From an uncultured Rhodobacterales bacterium (GTDB taxonomy: Bacteria; Pseudomonadota; Alphaproteobacteria; Rhodobacterales; Rhodobacteraceae), in the NCBI GenBank assembly GCA_903845215.1, contig CAIMWI010000080.1, positions 1-37,344 of the forward strand: a DNA stretch of 37,344 nt, written 5' to 3'. Both the position numbers and the translations under genes were made by a program. The notes beneath the pieces were generated by a model, which made no database searches, was not told where the DNA came from, and saw only the letters and a list, made by a program, of their open reading frames with translations. Shown one piece after another: positions 16,711 to 24,243 of the stretch (the stretch's first letter is position 1; the number at the start of each line of letters is the position of its first letter).

Positions 16711-17949
16711 CTAGAACCGCGTGGGCAGATAGGGGGTGATATCCACCTCTGGCTCTTGGCCGCGCACCAGATCGGCCACGATCCTGCCCGTGATTGGGGC
16801 CAGCGTCAGGCCGATATGCCCATGACCAAAGGCATGGATCACATCCGAACCGCCCGCTGATGGCCCAATCACGGGCAGGCTGTCGGGCAGCGAGGGGCGA
16901 AAGCCCATCCAGCTCATCGTAGGATCAGGCAATTCGGGGAAAATTTGGCGTGCGCCGTGCAGCAGACGCTCCAATCGGTGCTGCGAGGGGGGCGCTGTTA
17001 GGCCGCCCAACTCTACCGTGCCCGCCACCCGCAGCCGCCCTGTCATTGGACACAGATAAAACCCCCGCGCACTCGGGCAGGCTGGTCGGTTCAACAGGGG
17101 GGCTGGCATATCCCATTCCAGATGATAGCCGCGTTCGGTATCCAAGGGCACTTTGTCGCCCGCCATGGCGGCCAATTTGCGAGAATGGGCACCAGCCGAC
17201 ACGATAACCTTTTTGGCGCGCACCCGGCACCCGGGGCCTTCCAACATGATCCCGTCAAACTGGCGCGTCAGCCGCTCGACCTTTCCCTTCAAAAGCCCAG
17301 CGTGTTGCAGCGCCCGATCGGTCAGACATTGCATCATAGCGCCCGGATCTGACACAAAAGCCGCCCCCGAAAAATAGGCAGCCCCCGCCATATGCGGTAA
17401 ATTGGGTTCTAAATGGGCCAATTCATGCGCCTCGATCAGGTCAACTTCGACCCCCAAGCCACGCCGAAACGCCATATCCGCCCGTGCGGCGCGAAAGGCA
17501 TCTTCAGTTTCATACAGATAAAGGCATCCGTCTTGTTGCAGCAAATCTGCCCCGCCCGACCGAAGCGCCAGATCTTGCCACAGCCCACGCGCGCCGGACA
17601 GAAGGTTTGCCAAAGCCCGCGCATTGCGCTCGGCCACTTTGCGGCGCGATTGCAGGGCAAATCGTGTCAGCCAGGGGGCCAGCGTCAGCAAGGCCCCCGG
17701 CCGGATGGCGAGGGGAGAGTTGCGATCAAACAACAAAGAGGGCAGGTTCTTGAGCACATCCGGCGTGCCCACGGGCAGCACGGCGTAATCGGCAATCGTG
17801 CCGGCATTGCCGTAGCTTGCGCCTGATCCGGGCGGCTCTGGATCAATAAGCACCACTTCATGCCCTTGGGACACCAAAGCTTCGGCCACGGCAAGGCCAA
17901 CAACCCCCGCCCCAATGATCGCGATTTCAGTGGAAACGTGATGAATCAT
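16711..17949 (-). CDS. DadA-like FAD-dependent amino acid dehydrogenase/oxidase
   Basis: 412-residue FAD oxidoreductase of the DAO family. Dinucleotide-binding motif IAIIGAGVVGLAVAEAL at residues 9-25, then the GSGASYGNAG segment typical of D-amino acid dehydrogenase (DadA-like) proteins, and a C-terminal GFRPSLPDSLPVIGPS and FGHGHIGLTLAP. It oxidises an amine to an imine and passes electrons to the membrane chain or O2. It is the last gene of a minus-strand catabolic group with an iron alcohol dehydrogenase 126 bases upstream; co-transcription is possible but not shown. The substrate could be a D-amino acid, glycine or another small amine. Confidence 0.88.
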   Translation of the reverse strand: MIHHVSTEIAIIGAGVVGLAVAEALVSQGHEVVLIDPEPPGSGASYGNAGTIADYAVLPVGTPDVLKNLPSLLFDRNSPLAIRPGALLTLAPWLTRFALQSRRKVAERNARALANLLSGARGLWQDLALRSGGADLLQQDGCLYLYETEDAFRAARADMAFRRGLGVEVDLIEAHELAHLEPNLPHMAGAAYFSGAAFVSDPGAMMQCLTDRALQHAGLLKGKVERLTRQFDGIMLEGPGCRVRAKKVIVSAGAHSRKLAAMAGDKVPLDTERGYHLEWDMPAPLLNRPACPSARGFYLCPMTGRLRVAGTVELGGLTAPPSQHRLERLLHGARQIFPELPDPTMSWMGFRPSLPDSLPVIGPSAGGSDVIHAFGHGHIGLTLAPITGRIVADLVRGQEPEVDITPYLPTRF

Positions 17950-18075
17950 CGCAAATCTTAGCCCTTATTCTTGGTCATGCGCGGCTTTGTGCCCACGCTT
18001 GGGTGCCCGATCAAGCCAAAGCCTGACAAGGCCCCCAACCGGCAGGTCCGGCGCCCTTTGCCATCGTTTGGCAGC

Positions 18076-19233
18076 TTACATACAGCCGGCAAACAGCGCA
18101 CGGGTGTTTTCGCGCGTCATGACCACGGGATTGCCCCCGCAAGACGGGTCTTCCAGCGCCATATCGGTCAACATGTCCAGATCGGCGGCTTTCACGCCCA
18201 AGGTGGTCAGGTTGGCCGGAATGCCAAGCTTGGCGCGCAGGTCCATCACGGCGGTTTTGAAGCCGTCAAAGCCCTTGAAGCCCAGATAGGCGGCGGCGGC
18301 GGTGATTCGGTCTTCAATCACCGCGCGGTTGAAATCGAGCACCATGGGCATGACCACGGCGTTGGTCGTGCCGTGGTGGGTGTTGTAAACAGCGCCAATC
18401 GGATGCGACAGCGAGTGGATCGCCCCCAGACCCTTTTGGAAGGCCACAGCCCCCATGGCCGCCGCACTCATCATATGGGCGCGGGCGTCTAGGTCGTTCG
18501 GATTGTCGTAAACTTTGGGCAGGTTTTCAAACACCAACCGCATCCCTTCCAAAGCGATGCCTTGCGACATTGGGTGGTAGAAGGGGCTGGAATAGGCCTC
18601 TAGGCAGTGGGCCAAAGCATCCATGCCGGTGCCTGCGGTGATAAAACGCGGCATCCCAACCGTTAGCGCGGGGTCGCACAGCGTGACCACGGGCATCAGT
18701 TTGGGATGGAAGATGATCTTCTTCTTATGGGTCAGCGCGTTGGTCAAAACGCCGGCGCGCCCCACTTCAGACCCTGTGCCCGCCGTAGTGGGCACGGCCA
18801 CGATCGGGGCGATCTTGTCTGCATCGGCACGGGTGTACCAATCGTCGACATCTTCCAGATCCCAGACTGACAGGTCTTTGCGCTGATGCGCCATAAGCGC
18901 GATCATCTTGCCCAAATCCAAGCCCGATCCGCCGCCAAAGGCCACCACGCCGTCATGCCCGCCCGCCAGATAGACGGCGATGCCGTCGGCCATGTTTTTT
19001 TCGTTGGGGTTCGGATCCACTTCGGAAAACACCGCACGGCCAAGGCCTGCGGCCTGCAGCACATCCAGCGCTTGGGTCGTGATGGGCAAAGCGGCCAGCG
19101 CCTTGTCTGTCACCAACAACGGCTTTTTCAGGCCCGCAGCTTTGACATGATCGCCCAATTCAGCAATGCGGCCCACGCCGAATTTGATTGCGGTGGGGTA
19201 GTTCCAGTTCCGGTTCGGCACGTTATGGGACAT
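18076..19233 (-). CDS. Iron-containing alcohol dehydrogenase
   Basis: 385-residue group III metal alcohol dehydrogenase, NAD(P)-dependent. Nucleotide-binding GGGSGLDLGK and VPTTAGTGSE are present. The metal-site region runs through FITAGTGMDALAHCLEAY (Asp and His ligands) and LGAIHSLSHPIGAVYNTHHG (further His ligands). It starts four bases after the aldehyde dehydrogenase stop codon, so the pair forms an alcohol-to-aldehyde-to-acid unit. With the upstream gamma-glutamyl ligase-like gene this suggests oxidation of the hydroxyl group of an amino alcohol held as a gamma-glutamyl amide. That is inference from context. Confidence 0.93.
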   Translation of the reverse strand: MSHNVPNRNWNYPTAIKFGVGRIAELGDHVKAAGLKKPLLVTDKALAALPITTQALDVLQAAGLGRAVFSEVDPNPNEKNMADGIAVYLAGGHDGVVAFGGGSGLDLGKMIALMAHQRKDLSVWDLEDVDDWYTRADADKIAPIVAVPTTAGTGSEVGRAGVLTNALTHKKKIIFHPKLMPVVTLCDPALTVGMPRFITAGTGMDALAHCLEAYSSPFYHPMSQGIALEGMRLVFENLPKVYDNPNDLDARAHMMSAAAMGAVAFQKGLGAIHSLSHPIGAVYNTHHGTTNAVVMPMVLDFNRAVIEDRITAAAAYLGFKGFDGFKTAVMDLRAKLGIPANLTTLGVKAADLDMLTDMALEDPSCGGNPVVMTRENTRALFAGCM

Positions 19234-19237
19234 GGCG

Positions 19238-20617
19238 TCACACTTTCTTCAGATGGTAAGATTTCGGGCGGGTCACAGAGTGGAACCCAAGGAAGGACAG
19301 CGACCCGCCGCGACCGGTGTCTTTACACCCGGTCCAGCACAGGGCCGGGTCAAGATAATCGGCGCGGTTCATAAACACGGTGCCGGTTTGAATCTGCGCC
19401 CCAAGGGCGGCCGCCGTGTCATAATCCTGCGTCCAGATCGAGGCTGTCAGCCCATAGGGGCTGTCGTTCATCAAGCGCAGCGCTTCTTCGTCAGAGCTGA
19501 CCTTCATGATGCCGACCACGGGGCCGAAGGATTCCTCTATCATCACACGCATGTCATGGGTGACGTTGACCAAAATCTGCGGCGCAAGATAGGCGCCGCC
19601 GTCATCGGCGGGGAAGTGGGCGGGGTCGATCAGGGGCTTGGCCCCTTGGGCCACAGCCTCGGCCACTTGATCCCGCACGACTTTGGCAAAGCGTTTGTTG
19701 GCCATTGGCCCAAGGGTCGAAGCCGCATCAAACGGGTTGCCCAGTTTCAGCGCATTCACCCAGGCCACCGATTTTTCGACAAAGGCGTCATACAGGCTTT
19801 CATGCACATAAATCCGTTCAATCCCGCAGCAGCACTGGCCAGCGTTGAACATGGCCCCGTCCATCAGCGTGTCAACTGCCGCTTCCAGATTGGCATCGGC
19901 GCGCACATAGCCCGGGTCTTTGCCGCCCAGTTCCAGCCCCATGGGGGTAAAGGTGCCTGCCGCCGCCCGCTCCATCGCCTGACCACCTGCGACCGAGCCT
20001 GTGAAGTTCACAAAGTCAAAGGCGCGTGACGCAATCAGGCTTTCCGTCGTGGCATGATCCAGCACGACGTTTTGGAACACATCTTCGGGCACCCCTGCGG
20101 CGTGAAAGGCCTCGGCCAAGCGTTCGCCGACCAGCAGGGTTTGGCTGGCGTGTTTCAAGATCACCGTGTTGCCCGCAATCAGGGCGGGCACCAAGGTGTT
20201 GATGGCCGTCAGATACGGATAGTTCCACGGGGCGACGACAAAGACCACGCCAAGGGCCTCGCGCGCTATGTAGCGGCGGAAGGTGGCGCTGTCTTCGATC
20301 ATCACGGGGGCAAGGGTTTGGGCGGCAATCTCGGCCATGTAATCGGTGCGGGCATTCACGCCGCCAAACTCGCCGCCAAAGCGGGTGGGGCGGCCCATTT
20401 GCCATGCCAATTCGTCGACCACGCGGTCTTTCATGGCGTTCAGATGCGCCACACCTTGGCGCACAAGGGCAATCCGCTCGGCCAAGGGGCGCGCGGCCCA
20501 GCCCTTTTGCGCGGCCTTGGCCCGTGCGGCCACAGCGCGGGCGGCATCGGGCGACAGCGGCACACGCTCGGCATAGACCGAGCCGTCGACCGGAGAGATC
20601 AGTTGGATGGCAGACAT
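19238..20617 (-). CDS. NAD(P)-dependent aldehyde dehydrogenase
   Basis: 459-residue ALDH-superfamily enzyme oxidising an aldehyde to the acid. Seen: VVAPWNYPYLTAINTLVPALIAGN, split here as VAPWNYPYLTAIN and LVPALIAGN; the general-base Glu in LELGGKDPGYV; the catalytic Cys in FNAGQCCCGIERIYV; and EESFGPVVGI. The ATG at 20617 is chosen because GAGGT lies seven bases upstream and the first 11 codons of the longer reading are not family-like. It directly precedes the alcohol dehydrogenase. Thirty-nine bases upstream lies the VapC-type toxin gene, so the toxin-antitoxin promoter may add transcription here. The substrate is unknown. Confidence 0.95.
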   Translation of the reverse strand: MSAIQLISPVDGSVYAERVPLSPDAARAVAARAKAAQKGWAARPLAERIALVRQGVAHLNAMKDRVVDELAWQMGRPTRFGGEFGGVNARTDYMAEIAAQTLAPVMIEDSATFRRYIAREALGVVFVVAPWNYPYLTAINTLVPALIAGNTVILKHASQTLLVGERLAEAFHAAGVPEDVFQNVVLDHATTESLIASRAFDFVNFTGSVAGGQAMERAAAGTFTPMGLELGGKDPGYVRADANLEAAVDTLMDGAMFNAGQCCCGIERIYVHESLYDAFVEKSVAWVNALKLGNPFDAASTLGPMANKRFAKVVRDQVAEAVAQGAKPLIDPAHFPADDGGAYLAPQILVNVTHDMRVMIEESFGPVVGIMKVSSDEEALRLMNDSPYGLTASIWTQDYDTAAALGAQIQTGTVFMNRADYLDPALCWTGCKDTGRGGSLSFLGFHSVTRPKSYHLKKV

Positions 20618-20656
20618 CGCGTTACCTCGTAGCATGGGCATAGGGCCCAAAAGCGT

Positions 20657-21073
20657 TCAACATTCCAAAGCCATCACATGGCCTTTGTCGGCATAGTCCA
20701 GGATCTTACGATCCCGCGTCACCAAGCGCAGCCCATATTCGCGGGCCGTGGCAATCAAGATACGATCCGCCGGATCGCGGTGCAATTCATCTGGCAGATC
20801 AGAGGCCGCCATCAGCACCTTAGGCCCCAGTTCCGCCAGTCGCCCGCCCGATTGGGCCACGACCTGTTCAAACCACGACAGGGCAGGGCGCGCCAGTGTG
20901 ATGCGGCGCAGGGCGACAAGCTGGCCAATTTCCCAAGCCGAGATAGGGGATATCCAGATCTGGCTTGCCCCTTCATAGGCCGCGCGCAAATGCTGGCGCA
21001 ATTTGGGCTGATCACCGCCCATGGCCGACCAGATCAGCGCGCAAGTGTCCAACAAAAGCGGGGCGGCCTTCAT
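20657..21073 (-). CDS. VapC-type PIN-domain toxin ribonuclease
   Basis: 138-residue PIN-domain protein of the type II toxin-antitoxin class, a Mg-dependent RNase. All expected acidic residues are visible: Asp9 in LLLDTCALIW, Glu48 in SAWEIGQL, Asp103 in RDPADRILIATA, and Asp121 in LVTRDRKIL. The active site therefore looks intact. Its ATG overlaps the stop of the upstream antitoxin gene in ATGA, the usual antitoxin-first coupling. The RNA target cannot be predicted. Confidence 0.93.
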   Translation of the reverse strand: MKAAPLLLDTCALIWSAMGGDQPKLRQHLRAAYEGASQIWISPISAWEIGQLVALRRITLARPALSWFEQVVAQSGGRLAELGPKVLMAASDLPDELHRDPADRILIATAREYGLRLVTRDRKILDYADKGHVMALEC

Positions 21074-21537
21074 AGCGCAGCGCCCCGCAGGTGGGCGGCT
21101 TTTTGGTCCATCCAGCCCTCCACCTCACTGTCAGCAAAAAGCGGCGCTGTCAGATCAATGCCCGGCTCTATCCGCACCGTGCCCGCCATGCAGCCAAACA
21201 GCGGATGATCGCCCAAAAGCCCTTTGGGCGCATGATCTGCCCACATCAGTGGGGCTGGCGATTCGGAAAATCCCATGGGGGGCTTTGGGGTGGGCGCGCT
21301 TTTGGCAAAGACCAAATGCCCGCCCGCCAGATCAACCGCCCGCGTGGTATAGCCCGCCGCCAGCCAAGCCTTGGTCATGACGTTGTTCACCGGATTATTG
21401 CTCCACCACCCCCGATGCTGCCGCGAGGACGGGGGCAGGGCAAAGCCCAAGATCGCCTCGATCTCGGCAAAGTTCATGGGTACTTCGGCCTGAGGGCAGG
21501 TTTGCAAATGGTGGGTTAAGGGGGAATATTTGCTCAT
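21070..21537 (-). CDS. Predicted antitoxin: DUF7662-like domain plus VapB-like tail
   Basis: 155-residue protein encoded directly before the VapC-type toxin. The N-terminal half, YSPLTHHLQTCPQAEVPM to AVDLAGGHLVFAK (about residues 4-75), resembles the DUF7662 domain: LSFxEIEAILGF-type core FAEIEAILGFALPPSSRQH, then WWSNN and a closing strand. The C-terminal part, HPLFGCMAGTVRIEPGIDL and then FADSEVEGW, resembles tails of VapB/Phd-type antitoxins that wrap PIN toxins. It is much longer than a standard 70-90 residue antitoxin. The ATG at 21537 has GGAG seven bases before it; a TTG at 21549 is a poorer alternative. The role is inferred from position and domains. Confidence 0.75.
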   Translation of the reverse strand: MSKYSPLTHHLQTCPQAEVPMNFAEIEAILGFALPPSSRQHRGWWSNNPVNNVMTKAWLAAGYTTRAVDLAGGHLVFAKSAPTPKPPMGFSESPAPLMWADHAPKGLLGDHPLFGCMAGTVRIEPGIDLTAPLFADSEVEGWMDQKAAHLRGAAL

Positions 21538-21549
21538 GCTATGCTCCAA

Positions 21550-21592
21550 GGATCAATGTGCACAACATACACACTGATCCCCAATAAGTCAA
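21550..21592 (-). promoter_or_regulatory. Toxin-antitoxin promoter with overlapping operator-like inverted repeat
   Basis: On the minus strand TTGACT (21592-21587), a 17-base spacer and TATGTT (21569-21564) form a good sigma-70-type promoter. An imperfect inverted repeat (21550-21560 GGATCAATGTG, and 21570-21580; 10 of 11 positions symmetric, 9-base spacer) covers the spacer, the -10 box and the transcription start. That is where a self-repressing antitoxin complex would bind. The -35 box lies 17 bases beyond the glutamine-synthetase-like stop codon. A 12-base palindrome CAAACATGTTTG (21590-21601) overlaps the -35 edge. Confidence 0.7.
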
Positions 21593-21608
21593 ACATGTTT
21601 GTGTGTGT

Positions 21609-22976
21609 TTATGCCCGCTCTAGCAGCCGTTGCAGTTCAAAGTCGGTGACAACGCGATCTGTTTCTGCGATTTCCCATTGACATGCGTGGTGGTAATGCT
21701 CAACCACCTCATCCCCAAAAGCCGCGCGCAGCATGGCAGAGCTGTGCAACAGTGTTGCTGCATCGCGCAGGTTTTTGGGAATTTCGCGGATGCCCGCCGC
21801 GCTGTACATATCGCCGCGCATCTCTGGCTCTAGCGGCATTTTCTGTTCAATCCCGTCCAAGCCCGCCGCAAGCAGGGCAGCGCAGGCCAGATAGGGATTC
21901 ACATCGCTGCCCGGAATGCGGCATTCGACGCGCACGGCCTTGGTATGCTCGCCGCAGACGCGAAAGCCTGCAGTGCGGTTATCAGCACTCCACACCGCTT
22001 TGGTGGGGGCAAACATGCCCACGGTGAAGCGTTTGTAGCTGTTCACGTAAGGCGCCAGAAAGGCGGTGATGTCGCGGGCATGGGCCAACTGGCCCGCAAT
22101 ATAGTGTTTCATCACCGCCGACATGCCATGGGCATCGTCATGATCTTCAAAGCTGGGCTTGCCGTCCAAGCTCCACAGGCTTTGGTGGATATGGGCCGAG
22201 GAGCCTGCCTTTTTATGGTCATACTTGGCCATAAACGTCACCGAGCGGCCCTTGGTCCAGGCGATTTCCTTGATGCCGTTCTTGACGATCGTGTGGTTGT
22301 CGGCCGTATCCAGCGCGTCAGAATACTTGTAATTCAGCTCTTCTTGCCCTGCATCCGCCTCTCCCTTCGAATTCTCAACGGGAATGCCAGCGCCATACAG
22401 GCCGTTGCGCACGGCGCGCATGACCTCTTCTTCCTTGGTGGTTTGGAAGATGTGGTAATCTTCGTTGTAAGACGACACCGGTTGCAGCGATCGCAGCCCG
22501 CCATCGCGCAGGTTTTCGTACGAGTTTTCGAACAGGTAGAATTCCAGCTCGGATGCCATCATGGGTTCAAAGCCCATGGCACGGGCGCGCGCGACCTGTT
22601 TTTTCAAAATGGCACGGGGGCTGACGGTGACTTCTTGGCCTGTGTGATGGTCGACCAGATCGGCCAGCACAAGGGCTGTGCCGGGCAGCCACGGGATCAG
22701 GCGCAGCGTGGCCATGTCGGGCTTCATCACATAATCGCCGTAACCGGTTGACCAAGACGAGCTTTTGTAGCCCTGCACTGTATTCATATCTTGGTCGACC
22801 GTCAGCAGATAGTCGCAGCAATGCGTTTCTTGCCAGCCGCTTTTTACGAAAAACGCGGCGTGAAAGCGCTTGCCCATCAGGCGGCCCCACATATCCACGG
22901 CAGCCACCAGAACGGTGTCGATCGTGCCGCTGTCGACGGCGGTTTTCAATTGGTCAAATGTCATATTGCCGGGCAT
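21609..22976 (-). CDS. Glutamine synthetase family gamma-glutamyl ligase
   Basis: 455-residue GS-fold enzyme forming a gamma-glutamyl amide from glutamate, ATP and an amine or ammonia. Family sites: ASELEFYLFE, then GEADAGQEELNYKYSDALDTADN in the metal/glutamate region, AGSSAHIHQSLWS, NSYKRF followed by APTKAVWSADNRTAGFRV, and VECRIPGSDVNPYLACAALLAAG (given as parts; NPYLA is the landmark). Adjacent alcohol and aldehyde dehydrogenases argue for a catabolic role such as PuuA, IpuC or ethanolamine-type ligases rather than central GlnA; no glnB is nearby. GGAG seven bases before ATG 22976 supports the start. The amine substrate is unknown. Confidence 0.88.
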   Translation of the reverse strand: MPGNMTFDQLKTAVDSGTIDTVLVAAVDMWGRLMGKRFHAAFFVKSGWQETHCCDYLLTVDQDMNTVQGYKSSSWSTGYGDYVMKPDMATLRLIPWLPGTALVLADLVDHHTGQEVTVSPRAILKKQVARARAMGFEPMMASELEFYLFENSYENLRDGGLRSLQPVSSYNEDYHIFQTTKEEEVMRAVRNGLYGAGIPVENSKGEADAGQEELNYKYSDALDTADNHTIVKNGIKEIAWTKGRSVTFMAKYDHKKAGSSAHIHQSLWSLDGKPSFEDHDDAHGMSAVMKHYIAGQLAHARDITAFLAPYVNSYKRFTVGMFAPTKAVWSADNRTAGFRVCGEHTKAVRVECRIPGSDVNPYLACAALLAAGLDGIEQKMPLEPEMRGDMYSAAGIREIPKNLRDAATLLHSSAMLRAAFGDEVVEHYHHACQWEIAETDRVVTDFELQRLLERA

Positions 22977-23225
22977 GTCCGGTCTCCTTTTGATGGGGGC
23001 TTGGCACAGGTTTTGGCCCTTGGGGCCAAGGGATGCGCCCCTAGCCGGCCTTGGCCTGGCGCTGAATTTCCACCATGCCCATGTTCACCACCAAGGCTAA
23101 GGGCCGCGCTGTGACACCATGGCCCGCAAGGGCGGTGATGGGGCGGCAGAGGGGCAAGGGCATTGGGCGCGCCATGAACACGTGATCCTTATTTGCGCAA
23201 AGGCTGGCGTTTGGGCAGACAACTG
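22977..23225. other. Intergenic region before the glutamine-synthetase-like gene
   Basis: 249 bases. On the minus strand a 44-codon reading (23175-23041, MARPMPLPLCRP...) has AAGGA ten bases upstream but no recognisable features, so I do not call it a gene. A GGCCC/GGGCC-type hairpin near 23015-23035 may be a terminator or leader element. No clear promoter boxes were found. Confidence 0.35.
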
Positions 23226-24107
23226 TCAAGGCAGTTCTGAGCGCGGCTTTGCTGCGCGCAGGCCAAAGGCCGCGTTCAAGGCCACTGCCGCCAGCAAAAT
23301 TGCGCCGCCAAGGGCGGTGTTGGGCGACAGCGTTTCGCGCAAAAACACCCAAGCCCACATGGGCGCCAAAAGCACCTCGACCAAAGACAGCAATGTGGCC
23401 TGGGCGGCCGGCACCGCTTGGCTGCCCTTGGTATAAAGATACATGCCCCCCGTCAGGGTCACCACGCCCATGCCAAAGGCCAAGCCCGCCTCGAAAGGCG
23501 GAACGGCCAAGGTCTGCCCTGACAAAAGCGCCGCCGCAGCCCCTGCAAGGGTGGAAAACATCCCGCCCAGCAGCACAACGGGCAGGCTATCGGCCACTTG
23601 GCCCCAGCGGATGGTGACGGTAAACCCCGCAAACCCCGCAGCCGAGATCAAAGCGGCGACTGTACCTAGAACCTGCCCGCCGCCGATCTGCCCAATGCCC
23701 CCCACCATCACCAAAATCCCCACCAAGGCCAACAAAATGGCCCCCCAAGTGGGCAAGGAAACCGGCTCTTTCAGCAAAACCCGCCCAAACACCGCTGCAA
23801 AGAAGGGCGAGGCGGAAAACAGCAGCATCGCATTGGCCACTGTGGTCGATTGCAGCGCGACGATGGCCCCGCCAAAGGCCAAGACCAGCCCAAGCCCGCC
23901 CACAACGCCAGCCGCCCCCACGCCGCGCAGCGCGGGCAGCACACGGCTAGGGCCGATCCATAAAACCAGCACCGGGATCATGCCAAAAGAGCGCCAGAAC
24001 AGCACGGCCCAACTGCCTGCTTCGTGCAATTGGCGGATCAAGACGCCCTGTATCGACCAAACCGCCCCTGCCAACAAGATCAGCCCCGCGCCCGTCAGAT
24101 ATCGCAT
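23226..24107 (-). CDS. EamA/DMT-family transporter
   Basis: 293-residue inner-membrane protein with about ten hydrophobic helices in two EamA halves; the second half begins near VLGTVAALISAAGFAGFTVTIRW (cited as VLGTVAALISAAGFAGF). Typical DMT end-of-repeat pattern LLSLVEVLLAPMWAWVFLRETLS, here seen around APMWAWVFLRETLS, is present. Transport direction and substrate are unknown. It is transcribed toward the gamma-glutamyl ligase-like gene with a 249-base gap, so it may or may not belong to that group. Unlike the RibN-like gene at 3.1-4.0 kb, no riboswitch precedes it. Confidence 0.9.
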   Translation of the reverse strand: MRYLTGAGLILLAGAVWSIQGVLIRQLHEAGSWAVLFWRSFGMIPVLVLWIGPSRVLPALRGVGAAGVVGGLGLVLAFGGAIVALQSTTVANAMLLFSASPFFAAVFGRVLLKEPVSLPTWGAILLALVGILVMVGGIGQIGGGQVLGTVAALISAAGFAGFTVTIRWGQVADSLPVVLLGGMFSTLAGAAAALLSGQTLAVPPFEAGLAFGMGVVTLTGGMYLYTKGSQAVPAAQATLLSLVEVLLAPMWAWVFLRETLSPNTALGGAILLAAVALNAAFGLRAAKPRSELP

Positions 24108-24213
24108 GGCCGCCCCTTGGCTTGTGCATCAGGGCTTAGGCTAGGGGCTTGGGACACGGCTTTGTGTTCCAGAACCGACAGGTCACGTCGGCCAAAGGGC
24201 ACGACCTTGTCCC

Positions 24214-24235
24214 TTTCATACTTGCCCAAATATCC
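24214..24235. repeat. Intergenic repeat with core ATACTTGCCCAAATAT, copy 2
   Basis: A 22-base element nine bases beyond the stop codon of the ghrA-like gene. It differs from the copy at 7803-7824 at one base (C for T), which weakens the perfect symmetry of the core. Relative to the preceding gene its orientation is opposite to copy 1, which would be expected if the symmetric core is what matters. Confidence 0.6.
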
Positions 24236-24243
24236 ATCAACCC

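Noticed and set aside
19232..20029. 265-codon plus-strand reading opposite the aldehyde dehydrogenase
   Set aside because: The protein-family motifs lie on the minus strand; the plus reading is a shadow.
23041..23175. 44-codon minus-strand ORF (MARPMPLPLCRP) before the glutamine-synthetase-like gene
   Set aside because: AAGGA lies ten bases upstream, but composition is GC-rich chance-like and no family pattern is recognised; kept only as intergenic content.
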